Source: a virus. From it: a stretch of DNA of 50,599 nt. Position numbers and translations under genes: made by a program. The stretch is from positions 1 to 50,599 of IMG/VR virus record IMGVR_UViG_3300033143_006358; one strand, given 5' to 3'. The notes under the pieces are model-generated. The model did no database searches. It was given only the letters and a program-made list of their open reading frames with translations, and was not told where the DNA came from. Shown one piece after another: positions 14,401 through 23,137 of this stretch; the first letter of the stretch is position 1, and every line of letters begins with the position of its first letter.

Positions 14401-14591
14401 ATAGCCGGGTTATCTCCGTACCGTGAGCCGATGGTTTTTCGTTCTTCCGGCGATAGAGAAGCGGGCTGGAATATGGATTTGATGGAGGCGTCGTAGTTGC
14501 CTTGCTGGATATTGGATATTACCAGAGCGGGCCGATCATAGAAATTGAGCGGGAAGTTGTACGTGCTTTGCGCAAGCATATTTTTTGCCAC
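11466..14591 (-). CDS. Giant internal virion (ejection) protein
   Basis: 1041 residues, last and largest gene of the late operon. It is mostly helical and Ala/Gly/Lys-rich with several hydrophobic stretches (NPLVILGSVLAMRYPILPAA; PLVPPVAGIAGSLAHAAW), as expected for proteins packed in the head and injected ahead of the DNA (the T7 gp16 / P22 gp16-20 role). No lytic transglycosylase or peptidase motif was noticed. SSFMP closes the protein. It starts at ATG 14591, 7 bases after the preceding gene. The role comes from size, composition and position; no domain is recognised. Confidence 0.75.
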   Translation of the reverse strand: MAKNMLAQSTYNFPLNFYDRPALVISNIQQGNYDASIKSIFQPASLSPEERKTIGSRYGDNPAIKAMLDIVTNPLVILGSVLAMRYPILPAASVFNFARTAKGAASGLSWFGKNLGTPMRIFAEFPKVWKTLFDGSNKTHAFMQNYIGKMNQTLETFVGKAGSLPTREERAIMSLMNRGADKAGGGSLHKLFGAVREGTQVNLANDALLDLNALKAAGFAPHRISAMKNMASSTRNIYDEIGRVFFKTPGAAEDLQRALQNRYFFVGDVPIAAPHGVISKGTKKTAQLGGFLTDYSPQYMKGPRTLVQEVPEMAEYYAKQGKMATPFDTSFLQRRGISLPDMEMLGKLDGMGVLNKKTYGAIQQLQQKVSRGFVEDARVIFNTSDSPAVLEKRLDNLLETHFVSDKGTRAAMAGRYSELFKTNGAKNTLDTFLDNTKFIGELPEYHLDLTDDFSRYVHTAGPTYGWSIKHKGMTETYNELIAREAAHMDPIRKNILQRDYLPLVQGKRTPWQIERQMNYNDMKLRYHTALNLPKIKNMFHKMPGGDQVHNFLSETLSSPSGGASPTSISAKITSWMYYSTLGVNPAPAMKNLMQPVITSLNVVGPKATAAGLANLFPKLRSYATELRKSQAEGYSLTRSDEMAMEKVFPKFIREGLGANPQYADMTEMLPKVWATGIRKWVETGKAGAMGMFTATERFNRLLAWESGIAHAGGPAAAGAVDFAANLVRATQFPGGPLGVPRAMLRVPGPLRQFTQFPLRMMDFLALSTRFGSGAIDPATGAVKAARDYGTVGRAMLASTLTYQAAKHVAGVDVSSGLLAGALPAPLWQDAPFYPMPLVPPVAGIAGSLAHAAWTGETEKLPQQLAVAVPGGLAAHRAYKYLSPYRADYSEVQRSGKVALYDRKQKLIGRYSPLQLFARSMGLRTIDQSTESQLGEYLLKQGDILHDYRRQYIAAMVENDMEKAGNVQAEYQRRYPQLGPLQIKKSDIKAVEKAREMTRLQRILNTMGADYKPLFGGIAAMTMAEQTGEDLAQGGGSLSFMP

Positions 14592-14597
14592 AAGTGA

Positions 14598-15467
14598 TTA
14601 CCCTCCTATAGCGCCTTGTAGCATATTCATAAGGGTCTGCTGGTCGGGCGAGCCTTCCTGCCCCCCGGCGCCGCCTATCAATTCCTCGCCCTGCGCCACC
14701 GCCGGGGCCGACAAGGAAACCGGTAACGCCGAACCCGGACTTTGCAGATTCGCCAGCGCCGTCTGCTTTCCGGCCAGACTGCCCGCCAGGTGTTGAATCT
14801 TCTGCTGGTTGAGCATGTTTTCGGCGATCTCCTCTTTTTTTAGGTCGGGGTTGATTCCCTGCGACAATAGGTTCAGCCGCCCTACAAGTTCTTGCATTTT
14901 TGGCGTATCCTGTGACGCCACAATATCACCGATTGTTTTTTCGACCATCAGTAAGCCGATAAAGATTATCCCCACCGTCGTACCCACTTTCAATAAACCC
15001 CCTTTTTTGGCCACTGCGCCCGCCGCTTCCCCAGCGGTCTCGATGGCTCCTGCCGCGCCGGTCGCACCTTTTCCTACGTTCAGGAACTTGCTCGTTATAT
15101 TCGTGCCGATCTTCGGCATGGTCGGTGATTTCAACATAGGAGATATCAAATTCTTGCCTTCTGTGGCCGACATCTTTTCGGCGGCGCCCCACAAAGATTT
15201 GATACGGTCGCTACTGTGTTTTTTGACATAATTCAGCATGTCTTTCGTGGCCGCCACTTCTCCTTTTTTTCCTTTGACGACTACGAAACGATCCACTATC
15301 TTTTTCGCTTCGGCAGCGCTCTTGGCAATCGGGCCTTTCGCCATAGGCGCAGTGACGGCGGCGCCCATAGCTATTTCGGTAGAGGTCTTGAGGGGTCCTC
15401 TCATAGAACCGGGCTTGACATATCCACGCATGAACTTATTGGTTGTGGGGGTAAAATTTTTGGCCAT
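14598..15467 (-). CDS. Internal virion protein with one membrane segment
   Basis: 289 residues, rich in Ala, Gly and Lys. A basic N-terminal half is followed by a hydrophobic segment (VGTTVGIIFIGLLMVEKTI, about 180-200) and then a Gln/Leu helix and a Gly/Gln-rich tail. It sits between two other helical virion genes. It probably forms part of the ejected conduit. The clear RBS GAGGTGAT lies upstream of ATG 15467. No homologue is recognised. Confidence 0.65.
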   Translation of the reverse strand: MAKNFTPTTNKFMRGYVKPGSMRGPLKTSTEIAMGAAVTAPMAKGPIAKSAAEAKKIVDRFVVVKGKKGEVAATKDMLNYVKKHSSDRIKSLWGAAEKMSATEGKNLISPMLKSPTMPKIGTNITSKFLNVGKGATGAAGAIETAGEAAGAVAKKGGLLKVGTTVGIIFIGLLMVEKTIGDIVASQDTPKMQELVGRLNLLSQGINPDLKKEEIAENMLNQQKIQHLAGSLAGKQTALANLQSPGSALPVSLSAPAVAQGEELIGGAGGQEGSPDQQTLMNMLQGAIGG

Positions 15468-15481
15468 AATACATCACCTCT

Positions 15482-15952
15482 TTACTGTAACAGGGCCGCC
15501 ACCGGGAACTCCGGCATAAATACGTCCAGATTTCCGCCGCCCGTCGGCATTTCCGGCGCTACGGGCTGGCTTGCCAACTGCGCCGCGGCTCCTATCGCCT
15601 GCGTTACCGACGGTTCGGAGGCCGCTTTCTGGGCCATCATGGTCATCATAAACTGCTGTTTCATATTCTGCTGTTCGTAGGCGCGCTGGTCCTCTCGTTC
15701 CTGCTTTAACTGTTCGGAGGCTTCTTTATCGTGCTTAGTCAGGTATTTCAGGTATTCGTCGGACGCTATCTGCTGCGCCTCAGCAAAGCCCTTCTGGGCG
15801 GAAATCTGTTTTTGCAGCACTTCCATATCCATACTACGGGGCGATTCCAGGCCCAGGCTATTGAATACGCCCATTTCCCATAGACCCTTGAATGACTCAT
15901 TCAACACATATGCGCCGCCAAGCACCGCCGCCATTATTGCCAATACGTGCAT
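15482..15952 (-). CDS. Small internal virion protein, membrane-anchored
   Basis: 156 residues. The N-terminal hydrophobic helix (MHVLAIMAAVLGGAYVLNES) could span a membrane. A Gln/Lys/Glu coiled coil follows (about 45-110), then a Met/Gln stretch and a Pro/Gly-rich end. It is probably a core or ejection component, judged by place in the operon. AGGAGAACAATC before ATG 15952 is a good RBS. Confidence 0.65.
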   Translation of the reverse strand: MHVLAIMAAVLGGAYVLNESFKGLWEMGVFNSLGLESPRSMDMEVLQKQISAQKGFAEAQQIASDEYLKYLTKHDKEASEQLKQEREDQRAYEQQNMKQQFMMTMMAQKAASEPSVTQAIGAAAQLASQPVAPEMPTGGGNLDVFMPEFPVAALLQ

Positions 15953-15970
15953 GATTGTTCTCCTATTTCT

Positions 15971-17608
15971 CTATTCGTACGATCCGGCAGGACGGCCAAA
16001 AAAGGTCGGCGTTTGACTCCTGCGCGCTTTATTAAATTGCTCCGCTTCAAAATCCTCCAGGGATATATTCGGATTGGCTTCCGGATTGAGCGGGTTTACT
16101 AATTCTTCTTCGTCCTGAATATAATCGCTGAACATGGTCTGGCGTTTTTCCTTCTGTTTCGCCAGCCGTTCTTCTCGACGCGCGACGGCGGCAAATTCGC
16201 CCGGCCTCGCCCGGCGTCCTCGTATCATCCCGGTCGCCATGCCCCTTTGGGCCGGTGCGCTTTGCAGCGAACTCGTCGGCTCCGGCGGAAATTCAGGCAG
16301 GCGCTGTTGACGGCGCGGTATCCGAGAGGGCGGATTGCCGTTATAGATTTCGTTCAGGTACGGCCTGTCCGGTCCATGTATTTCGCCGTAAACGCCTTCA
16401 CCCGGATTGAGGTAGGCCATGCGTTCCTTGATTATATCCAAGAATCGTTGCCGGTTCATGTCCTGCCCCGGCCCCGTTACATCGTCCATAATCCGCTGCT
16501 CTAGGTCACCCGGCGAGATTCCGCCGCGTATCGTGTTCATGTGGTCGAACTCGCGCGTAACCTGCGGGTCGTTCCTGCCCGCGCCGGTATGCAGTACGGC
16601 CCCGTCTATGACGGTATGATGCAAAGTCTTGTAATAATTAAGTTTTTCCATCAACTCTATATCACGATTCCAATGGCCTAACACTTCGACCATTTTATTC
16701 GACGACCAGTTTTGTCCTGGATTGTAGGATGCGATCAAACTTTTAATGGGCGAATATTCTTTTGGATTCATTACCGCCGCCATCCATTCTTCCGGCGTCA
16801 TGGACTGTTTCAGTTTATACAGGTCTTTAATGAGCATTTGGCTGGCCTCGTCCGGGTAATTCTGCTCTAGGGCTATATCGTATTTGTCCGCCAATACGCC
16901 GGAAATATCCGCCATGACCGCCAACTGCTGTGCGTTCAGTTTTCCGGCTTTGATCTGCTCTTCCATAGCGGAAAGCAATTTCTCCGGGTCCGCGTCGCGC
17001 GGTATATTTGGGAACGCATCGTAGAATTTATCCCCGGCCCGGTTCAGGGAATTCAAAGTAATATCGTTCTCGTCGAGCGAACCATTGATTTGCTCTCTCA
17101 AATCGTTCCTGGATTGATTATACTGTTTATGGAGTTCGCCCCCTCTATTCACGCCGCCCATCACATCGCGAAGCTGTTTGGTACGTTCCTCTTCGCTGAG
17201 AAAGGCGGACATTATTCCCATGTAAGCCAACTCCATTCCTTCGTGATACCGATACGCCTCCGTACCGGCGCGTTCTCTGGCCAGTTCGTGTTTTCGGTCC
17301 ATCTCAAAAAGTTTATCTTCGCGCGTAATCTGAAAGAGATTGTTCTGCATGTTCATAAGCCAGGCTAATTTTTTGTCCCGGTTCTGCTGCGCCTCGCGGA
17401 TGAAATCCTGGTCGATAAACTTATTGTCGGTTTCATGCTGCATTTGCAATTTAGCAAGTCGCTCATAGACCCGCTGCCCGGACATGGTGGTCATCAAGGC
17501 TTCTTTTTGCATACCGATATTATTATACAGGTTACTGCGCGCCGCCGTATTGCCCAGCGGAGGTTCGGACATATTCGCCAACATCGCGGGATGGGGATTC
17601 ATGCTCAT
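15971..17608 (-). CDS. Helical internal virion protein
   Basis: 545 residues, strongly helical and charged, with long heptad-like stretches (residues about 45-130, MQHETDNKFIDQDFIREAQQNRDKK). The C-terminal third is Pro/Arg-rich and probably unfolded (RIPRRQQRLPEFPPEPTSS). No enzyme motif was seen. It lies between the tail-nozzle-like gene set and the largest ejection protein, so a head-core/ejection role is inferred. AAGGAGATGATAAA precedes ATG 17608. Confidence 0.7.
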   Translation of the reverse strand: MSMNPHPAMLANMSEPPLGNTAARSNLYNNIGMQKEALMTTMSGQRVYERLAKLQMQHETDNKFIDQDFIREAQQNRDKKLAWLMNMQNNLFQITREDKLFEMDRKHELARERAGTEAYRYHEGMELAYMGIMSAFLSEEERTKQLRDVMGGVNRGGELHKQYNQSRNDLREQINGSLDENDITLNSLNRAGDKFYDAFPNIPRDADPEKLLSAMEEQIKAGKLNAQQLAVMADISGVLADKYDIALEQNYPDEASQMLIKDLYKLKQSMTPEEWMAAVMNPKEYSPIKSLIASYNPGQNWSSNKMVEVLGHWNRDIELMEKLNYYKTLHHTVIDGAVLHTGAGRNDPQVTREFDHMNTIRGGISPGDLEQRIMDDVTGPGQDMNRQRFLDIIKERMAYLNPGEGVYGEIHGPDRPYLNEIYNGNPPSRIPRRQQRLPEFPPEPTSSLQSAPAQRGMATGMIRGRRARPGEFAAVARREERLAKQKEKRQTMFSDYIQDEEELVNPLNPEANPNISLEDFEAEQFNKARRSQTPTFFGRPAGSYE

Positions 17609-17620
17609 TTTATCATCTCC

Positions 17621-19705
17621 TTATGTCTTAGCAGCTTCTTCGTTAGCAGCCTCTTCGTTGGCATATTTCACATTCATCCGCATACCGGTTCCCCCCAATC
17701 GCCCCAGGCCAATCTGTTCTTCGATAACATTGCTCCAATAATCCATAATCTTGCTCATAGACGGACTTAAAGGCACAAAGGTATTGTCCATGTTGCGCAT
17801 AAAGTTCGCTATGGTTTCCTGGCCTCTCATTTCCAAATTATCGTAACTGATACGATTGGACTCACGCGCCTCGTCATTCATCAACGAAAACTGCGTCGAG
17901 GTGTTCCAGAGATTCGTTATTGCGCCGGCAAGCTCGGTGTGCATCTTGGCCGCGTTCTGCTCGGCCCAGCTTATCGCCTGCAAGCCGGCGGTATCCAGTC
18001 CGCCCTCCATCTGGGCCGCATCTATCCGCGCTTGCAGGGATTTTACGCCCGCGCCCAATTTTAACTGGCCCATCGCCGTTTCGACGGCGGCCACCATATT
18101 GTCGGCGGCGGTTCGCGCCTGTGTGGATAACGATGCCATCTTGGTCTGCGTATCGGAAACAAACCCGGCATATCGACTACGCAAGTCGGCGGCGGTGTCG
18201 TTATAGTGGGTACTGATTTGATTGGATAGCATACCCATTTCGCTGCTCTTGGCGGAATTCAACTGCGCCATGGCCGCCTGTTTCGCCTGTGGGTTGTCGG
18301 CGTATTGCGCATTGATTTGTCTCTCCATGTCGGCGTATCGAGCATCCAGGCCCGCCCGCTGCGTACTGATAGCCTTTGCCGTCATATCACGATAGGCGTC
18401 CAAGTCCTCGGTCCTGAGATTTTCGGCCCGCTCCAATCCCTGATCGTACAGGGTATCGGCGGCGGAAATGGCCTCTACTCTGGTGTCCTTGGCGCCTTGA
18501 ACGGCCTGCCCGGCGCCCGCTTCGGTCCTGCCTACCAGGGCGTTGCCGGCGGCGACGATGCCTTCGGTCCTGCCCTTGGCTCCCTTCTGTAAATCGGATA
18601 CGGTCGCTTTCACTTCGCCCGGCATACCGGAAACGACGCCCTTGGCCTGTCCCAGCGCGGCAGCGCCTACCAGATTCCCCTGTTCAATCTGCGCCTTTCG
18701 CGTATCAAAGGTTCCCTGTGCCTGCGCCTTTCCTTCTTGTACCTCGCCCACGCCGCCCTGTAATGTAGATAAGGCTTCTTCTTCCCTCGCTTTTTTCTCC
18801 TCCAACTCCTTCATTGCCTGCTGCAAATCATACTGTACCGCATTGGGATAAGATTCATAGGACGGTCGACGGATTTTTGTTCTCGTCTGAGCAACTTCGC
18901 CCGCGCCCGGCACCGGTTCCGGCCTGTTTGTCATCGGGTTGATTCGAGTCAGGGCCGGTTTTTTGGTCTTTTCTTTGGTGTAAGTACCGGCGATAATCTG
19001 GGCTAAAATATCCTCGTAGTTCATTGGCTTGACAGTGGCTTCTCCTTCGGGGGATACGGACACTTCTTCCACTCCTTCCTCGCCTACGAAGGCCCGATCT
19101 CCTTTTTTAATCTTCCCACCCTTTGCCATCCACGGCGTTCTCGAAAGCGGAGAGTTGGCTGGCATAATGGTTTGTCTGGCCAAAGGCCCGGGCGCACGAG
19201 GACCGACGGGCGGCTTTTTTCGCTTCGGCCTCGCTTGTGGGTTTATCGTGCTGGGGCCGGGTAAATTCTGCCTGATTCCTACAGGCGGCGGAATTGTGCC
19301 CGAATTAGACGGACCGGTCGGTATCTCTCCGGAAATCGGCTGCATAATCGGTTGTTGAACCGGCGATTGTTCCGGGAGCGGAGTATTGGTTAATCCGGCT
19401 ATGATTCCCGGCGTTGCCGCCTGGGGCGTTATCTGCGGCTGCATTGGCGTAGGAGTTCCGATTATGGTACGTGACGGCGCCAGGCCTCCGGTTATATTCA
19501 CCTGTGGCCCCCGCCTCATGGGGTCGTTATAGGGATCGGCAATTTCTTGGAATCGGTCAAGAAATCTCTGCGCAGGACTAATTTTGTTCGCTTCCTCGCC
19601 CGTAGTTACCACACCCGTTCCGACCATCTTCTGTTTCCTGCGAAACCAATCGGCCATTTCCGGATTGAACGGCCTTGGCACTAGCGGTCTAGCTCGGAAT
19701 GTCAT
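17621..19705 (-). CDS. Pro-rich/coiled-coil virion protein with VGEEGVE motif
   Basis: 694 residues. The N-terminal about 200 residues are Pro/Gly-rich and unstructured. KGDRAFVGEEGVEEVSVSPEGEATV (about 200-225) resembles the 'VGExGPE' strand found in tape-measure and internal proteins. Residues about 290-640 are Ala/Gln/Glu coiled coil with tandem-like units (KGVVSGMPGEVKATVSDLQKG). The end carries a short duplication, ANEEAANEEAA. It is likely an ejected internal protein. The repeated NEEAA unit is 18 bp in DNA and may vary in number. Confidence 0.7.
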   Translation of the reverse strand: MTFRARPLVPRPFNPEMADWFRRKQKMVGTGVVTTGEEANKISPAQRFLDRFQEIADPYNDPMRRGPQVNITGGLAPSRTIIGTPTPMQPQITPQAATPGIIAGLTNTPLPEQSPVQQPIMQPISGEIPTGPSNSGTIPPPVGIRQNLPGPSTINPQARPKRKKPPVGPRAPGPLARQTIMPANSPLSRTPWMAKGGKIKKGDRAFVGEEGVEEVSVSPEGEATVKPMNYEDILAQIIAGTYTKEKTKKPALTRINPMTNRPEPVPGAGEVAQTRTKIRRPSYESYPNAVQYDLQQAMKELEEKKAREEEALSTLQGGVGEVQEGKAQAQGTFDTRKAQIEQGNLVGAAALGQAKGVVSGMPGEVKATVSDLQKGAKGRTEGIVAAGNALVGRTEAGAGQAVQGAKDTRVEAISAADTLYDQGLERAENLRTEDLDAYRDMTAKAISTQRAGLDARYADMERQINAQYADNPQAKQAAMAQLNSAKSSEMGMLSNQISTHYNDTAADLRSRYAGFVSDTQTKMASLSTQARTAADNMVAAVETAMGQLKLGAGVKSLQARIDAAQMEGGLDTAGLQAISWAEQNAAKMHTELAGAITNLWNTSTQFSLMNDEARESNRISYDNLEMRGQETIANFMRNMDNTFVPLSPSMSKIMDYWSNVIEEQIGLGRLGGTGMRMNVKYANEEAANEEAAKT

Positions 19706-19721
19706 AATTTATCTCCTAAAA

Positions 19722-21905
19722 TCAGGATGCCTTTTCGCTCAAGGTTATCGTACCGGTAATTAACAATCCTGTCAACTCAATGTCGTATGGGCCTACCACA
19801 CACTCTATGTTTGGCTCAAGAGTAAAACCGTCCAATTTAACGGCCTTGCAGCACGTGGAAGGATTGGTGGTAATATCTATCTGCACTTCGCCTTCCATAT
19901 CGTTCGTACTATCGGCGGCGGAGCCATATACGGTATCGCCCGTTTTGTCCCGAAACATACCAAAGGTGAGATATTCAGGCATATCCGACGCGATTCTCAA
20001 GCGCGTCCAGCGGGTGCATTTAATAGCGACCGCTTTTATTACCTTGCGGTGAAACAGATGATGCACGTCCATTTCCGGCCTTACGGGACTGAATCGCAAC
20101 TGCATATAGAGCGCGTTACAGGCGATTATCGAACCGGCAGCCGGAATAATATCGCCCGCCGAATTACTGCCCTGCCAGGTTGGAGTCGGCGTATCGTTCA
20201 CATAAGTCGTTCCCCGGTCGGACCCGGAAACTACGCGCACCACCCTACCGCCGCTCGGTGCGAGCGTCGCCAGGTCGCTTACGCCGTCCGCTACGGAGAA
20301 CGTGGCGTAACTTGCGTTAGCAGTAGGACATATACCACCGTCCTTATCCTGATTGTAGTCGGGCGTTGCCACCACGCCGTCGCCCCGGACGAAATAGGCC
20401 CGGACGCCGCCGCCCTCGTTAAACTCAACGTCCGGCCCGCTGGTAACAACCTCAAAGGGAAAATCATAGAGCATGGTAATGCTCTGCGTGGAGTCCCAGA
20501 GACAGGCGCATTGACCCAAATCGGCGTTCAAAATAAATACGCAGCCCATCTTAGAGTCATATCCCATAGAGATATTGTCGGTATAGGCGGACCATTCCTT
20601 ATGAAAAATACGGTTAAAGCCCTGTACCAACTGGCGCGCTCCGCCGCCTGCGCCCAATATCATCAATCCCTGCTGAGTGAGCATAACCACTTCCCGGTCG
20701 ATAGCGCATATCGCTTCTTTGCTCAATAGCCCCCTACCGTCCTGCATCCGACTGATCGCCACCTCGCCGCCGGCCTTGCGTATCAGATAACCGGCGGTAT
20801 TCGTAAAGGCATACAGATCGTCGCCGGCCCGGATAAATCGCTGCACCGGCCCGTCGCCCGGCAGTCCGGGATAAGAATATTCGCTGCCAAACTCCTCCGT
20901 ATTGGTTTTGTACGGATTGGTCCATACCAAACCCACGCCGCCGTTGGTATCGGGGTCTTGCGCTGCAAATACGCTGCCTTCGTAATAGGCGCAGGCGCCG
21001 GAGTTCGGCGGCATAATTAACGGATCAGCCCAGGGGTCGTACCGTTTCTGCTGGACCAACGCGGCATCAGACAGCAGGCCCATTGTGGCCTGACCGGCCT
21101 TGGCAATGGTTTGTTCCAGGAAAAGATCGCCCGTATGGTACGGATCGAGCGGGTCGCGCAGGTTCATACTGCGATAGACTTCCATCATATCCCAGTCTGC
21201 ATCACTCGGCGCATCGGGAATGTTAATAACCACTTTACAACCGTCGCTGCTGTCGGAAATCGACATGGTATGGGTAAGGCTCTCGCTTAGCCCGGTATAA
21301 ATCTGTCGTTTGGTATGATAATATTTATAGGCGAACATATATCGTCCGCGATGACTCAGGAAATGATCCGCCGTGTCGCCCGTTTCCGCGCCTGCCGTGG
21401 CCTCCGCCATATCGCCTGTTTTCATTTCGCCAAACGTATCATCGACCGGCCCCATCGGTTCTTCTTCGATACCTGAATCTTCGTAGAGCACTACAGGACC
21501 GGCGCTTTTTCTAAAAACATACAGGTATTCATGGCGCGAGCATACGTCCAGGCTCTTTGAGTCGGCGGGACCAGTTGCCGTCAAGGTTTGGGTCGTACCG
21601 CTGCCGTCTTCTTCTTCCAGTTCCAGGCGCAGGGCGTTGGAATTATATTGATAAAGGAATCCCCGATGCTCCACGCCGTCAACCGTCATGGCCACGTGCC
21701 GGCAAAAAGTTATTTTACCGGACGAAGGCCCGGTAAGGGTCATTACGTGCACGTTGCCCGGATACCGACGCGCGGACCCTCGGTAGCGACCGTCCACGCC
21801 CACCATACGGCTCATGGTATTGTCGGGCAGATTGTCGGGATGGACGGAAGCGTCCATCATGGCCCCGGCAATTCTATATTCAACCTGATAGTCTGCGTTT
21901 GCCAT
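19722..21905 (-). CDS. Tail nozzle / tubular-B-like protein
   Basis: 727 residues from ATG 21905 (the open frame extends upstream inside the methyltransferase gene). It is beta-rich with propeller-like blades (GDDLYAFTNTAGYLIRK; AICAIDREVVMLTQQGLMIL) and motifs common in podovirus nozzle proteins (VEYRIAGAMMDASVHPDNLP; LSHRGRYMFAYKYYHTKRQIYTGLSE). It is expected to form the distal short tail under the adaptor at 25901-26767. Its start overlaps the upstream stop by one base (TAATG). The fold assignment is inference. Confidence 0.7.
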   Translation of the reverse strand: MANADYQVEYRIAGAMMDASVHPDNLPDNTMSRMVGVDGRYRGSARRYPGNVHVMTLTGPSSGKITFCRHVAMTVDGVEHRGFLYQYNSNALRLELEEEDGSGTTQTLTATGPADSKSLDVCSRHEYLYVFRKSAGPVVLYEDSGIEEEPMGPVDDTFGEMKTGDMAEATAGAETGDTADHFLSHRGRYMFAYKYYHTKRQIYTGLSESLTHTMSISDSSDGCKVVINIPDAPSDADWDMMEVYRSMNLRDPLDPYHTGDLFLEQTIAKAGQATMGLLSDAALVQQKRYDPWADPLIMPPNSGACAYYEGSVFAAQDPDTNGGVGLVWTNPYKTNTEEFGSEYSYPGLPGDGPVQRFIRAGDDLYAFTNTAGYLIRKAGGEVAISRMQDGRGLLSKEAICAIDREVVMLTQQGLMILGAGGGARQLVQGFNRIFHKEWSAYTDNISMGYDSKMGCVFILNADLGQCACLWDSTQSITMLYDFPFEVVTSGPDVEFNEGGGVRAYFVRGDGVVATPDYNQDKDGGICPTANASYATFSVADGVSDLATLAPSGGRVVRVVSGSDRGTTYVNDTPTPTWQGSNSAGDIIPAAGSIIACNALYMQLRFSPVRPEMDVHHLFHRKVIKAVAIKCTRWTRLRIASDMPEYLTFGMFRDKTGDTVYGSAADSTNDMEGEVQIDITTNPSTCCKAVKLDGFTLEPNIECVVGPYDIELTGLLITGTITLSEKAS

Positions 21906-23137
21906 TATGAAGAGATAGTCCTTTTTAATATTTCCATGAATTCCACCGGACTTATCAAGTTTAGCGCTTTTTTCCGGTTTTGTTCCAAGTACGTATAGGT
22001 TAAATCCTGCCCGTTCAAGTTCAGGACTTGCTGTTTGCCCTGTCGGATTACGCCGACGCCGTAATCCGTATCTACCACGAACATTTCCAAATTCGGCTGT
22101 GTGGCGCGCCAGCGGATGAAAGCTCGCCAAACTGTCCCGCAGACGTTCAAAGACTCCGCCCCTGCCGATGGCGGATTGCAATCGTGCATGACAATTGTGC
22201 CGCCTTCATTGATACTTTGCTGTGCATTTTCCATGTCACGAAGCACTTGTCTCTCTTCGTGACAGCCGTCGATAAATATGAGATCGTATTTTTTATCGGG
22301 ATACGAAACAAAAAATTCATCCGATGTCATTTGGTATGTGGACACCGGCTTCGGGTCAATTCCTTCTTTTTGTTTACAACGTATTCGATCAAAACACCCT
22401 TTAGGGTCGCGAACGCCGATTTCAAGATAGGATTGATACCTATATTGATTGATTAGGCGGCGTATAATGTCAAACCGAAAACGAACATTATGATAGGTCA
22501 AGCCCAACTTACGTTTCCAATATGTAAAGTCGCCCCAATACGGGATATGCGTTTCATGCGTTTTGCACTCTCGGTATCCGGTAAAATTATTTCCATGCCG
22601 AATATCCAGGACCGGAAACTCTTTATCTATTTTTTCCGTTCGCCACGGGTCGGTCGTGGTCGCTCCTGGTTCTGGACGGGAAAAGAATTTGCCATTTTCC
22701 GTCTCTTCTTTACGAGATTGAAACGCTTCCTTTAGGATTTGCCGATGTCCACAGCAGCAACTTAACGGACCTGTCGCCATCTTGTCGCCGTATCCTTCAT
22801 AATTCAATAAGCGGCGAGGCCCTTGGTAATAAATGACATCCTTTTTCTGGGGTTCAAAATCGAAATATTCTTCTGGGTACAACACATCATGTTCTGCAAT
22901 AAACAGCACCTCGGAAGAACAAAAATCCAATCCACAATCAATCTGTTTGAATATAGTCTTTTGATGTCTGCCGAATTTCGTGCCGATACAGATATTCCGA
23001 CCAAATGGTATTGGCTTTTGGGATATGGATATAATAGGGATTTCTCTGGCCGCCTTGCGAAGTTGTTCCTGACAGCATTTTTGTATGGACGGTTTTAATG
23101 CGTTATCCGTTATGTAAATAATCTCTTTATGACTCAT
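21905..23137 (-). CDS. Fused glycosyltransferase and SAM-dependent methyltransferase
   Basis: 410 residues from ATG 23137. Residues about 1-220 look like a GT-A fold: IIYITDNALKP and IPIISISQKPIPFG at the start, then the metal-site-like EVLFIAEHDVLYPEEYFDF. Residues about 235-380 are a class-I methyltransferase: YLEIGVRDPKGCFDRI (SAM loop), a GIDPKP acidic turn, KKYDLIFIDGCHEERQVLRD and GGTIVMHDCNPP, the pattern of glycan-modifying Methyltransf_24 enzymes. I infer it adds and methylates a sugar on the glycan begun by the neighbouring GT. It overlaps that gene by 11 bases. Confidence 0.75.
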   Translation of the reverse strand: MSHKEIIYITDNALKPSIQKCCQEQLRKAAREIPIISISQKPIPFGRNICIGTKFGRHQKTIFKQIDCGLDFCSSEVLFIAEHDVLYPEEYFDFEPQKKDVIYYQGPRRLLNYEGYGDKMATGPLSCCCGHRQILKEAFQSRKEETENGKFFSRPEPGATTTDPWRTEKIDKEFPVLDIRHGNNFTGYRECKTHETHIPYWGDFTYWKRKLGLTYHNVRFRFDIIRRLINQYRYQSYLEIGVRDPKGCFDRIRCKQKEGIDPKPVSTYQMTSDEFFVSYPDKKYDLIFIDGCHEERQVLRDMENAQQSINEGGTIVMHDCNPPSAGAESLNVCGTVWRAFIRWRATQPNLEMFVVDTDYGVGVIRQGKQQVLNLNGQDLTYTYLEQNRKKALNLISPVEFMEILKRTISS

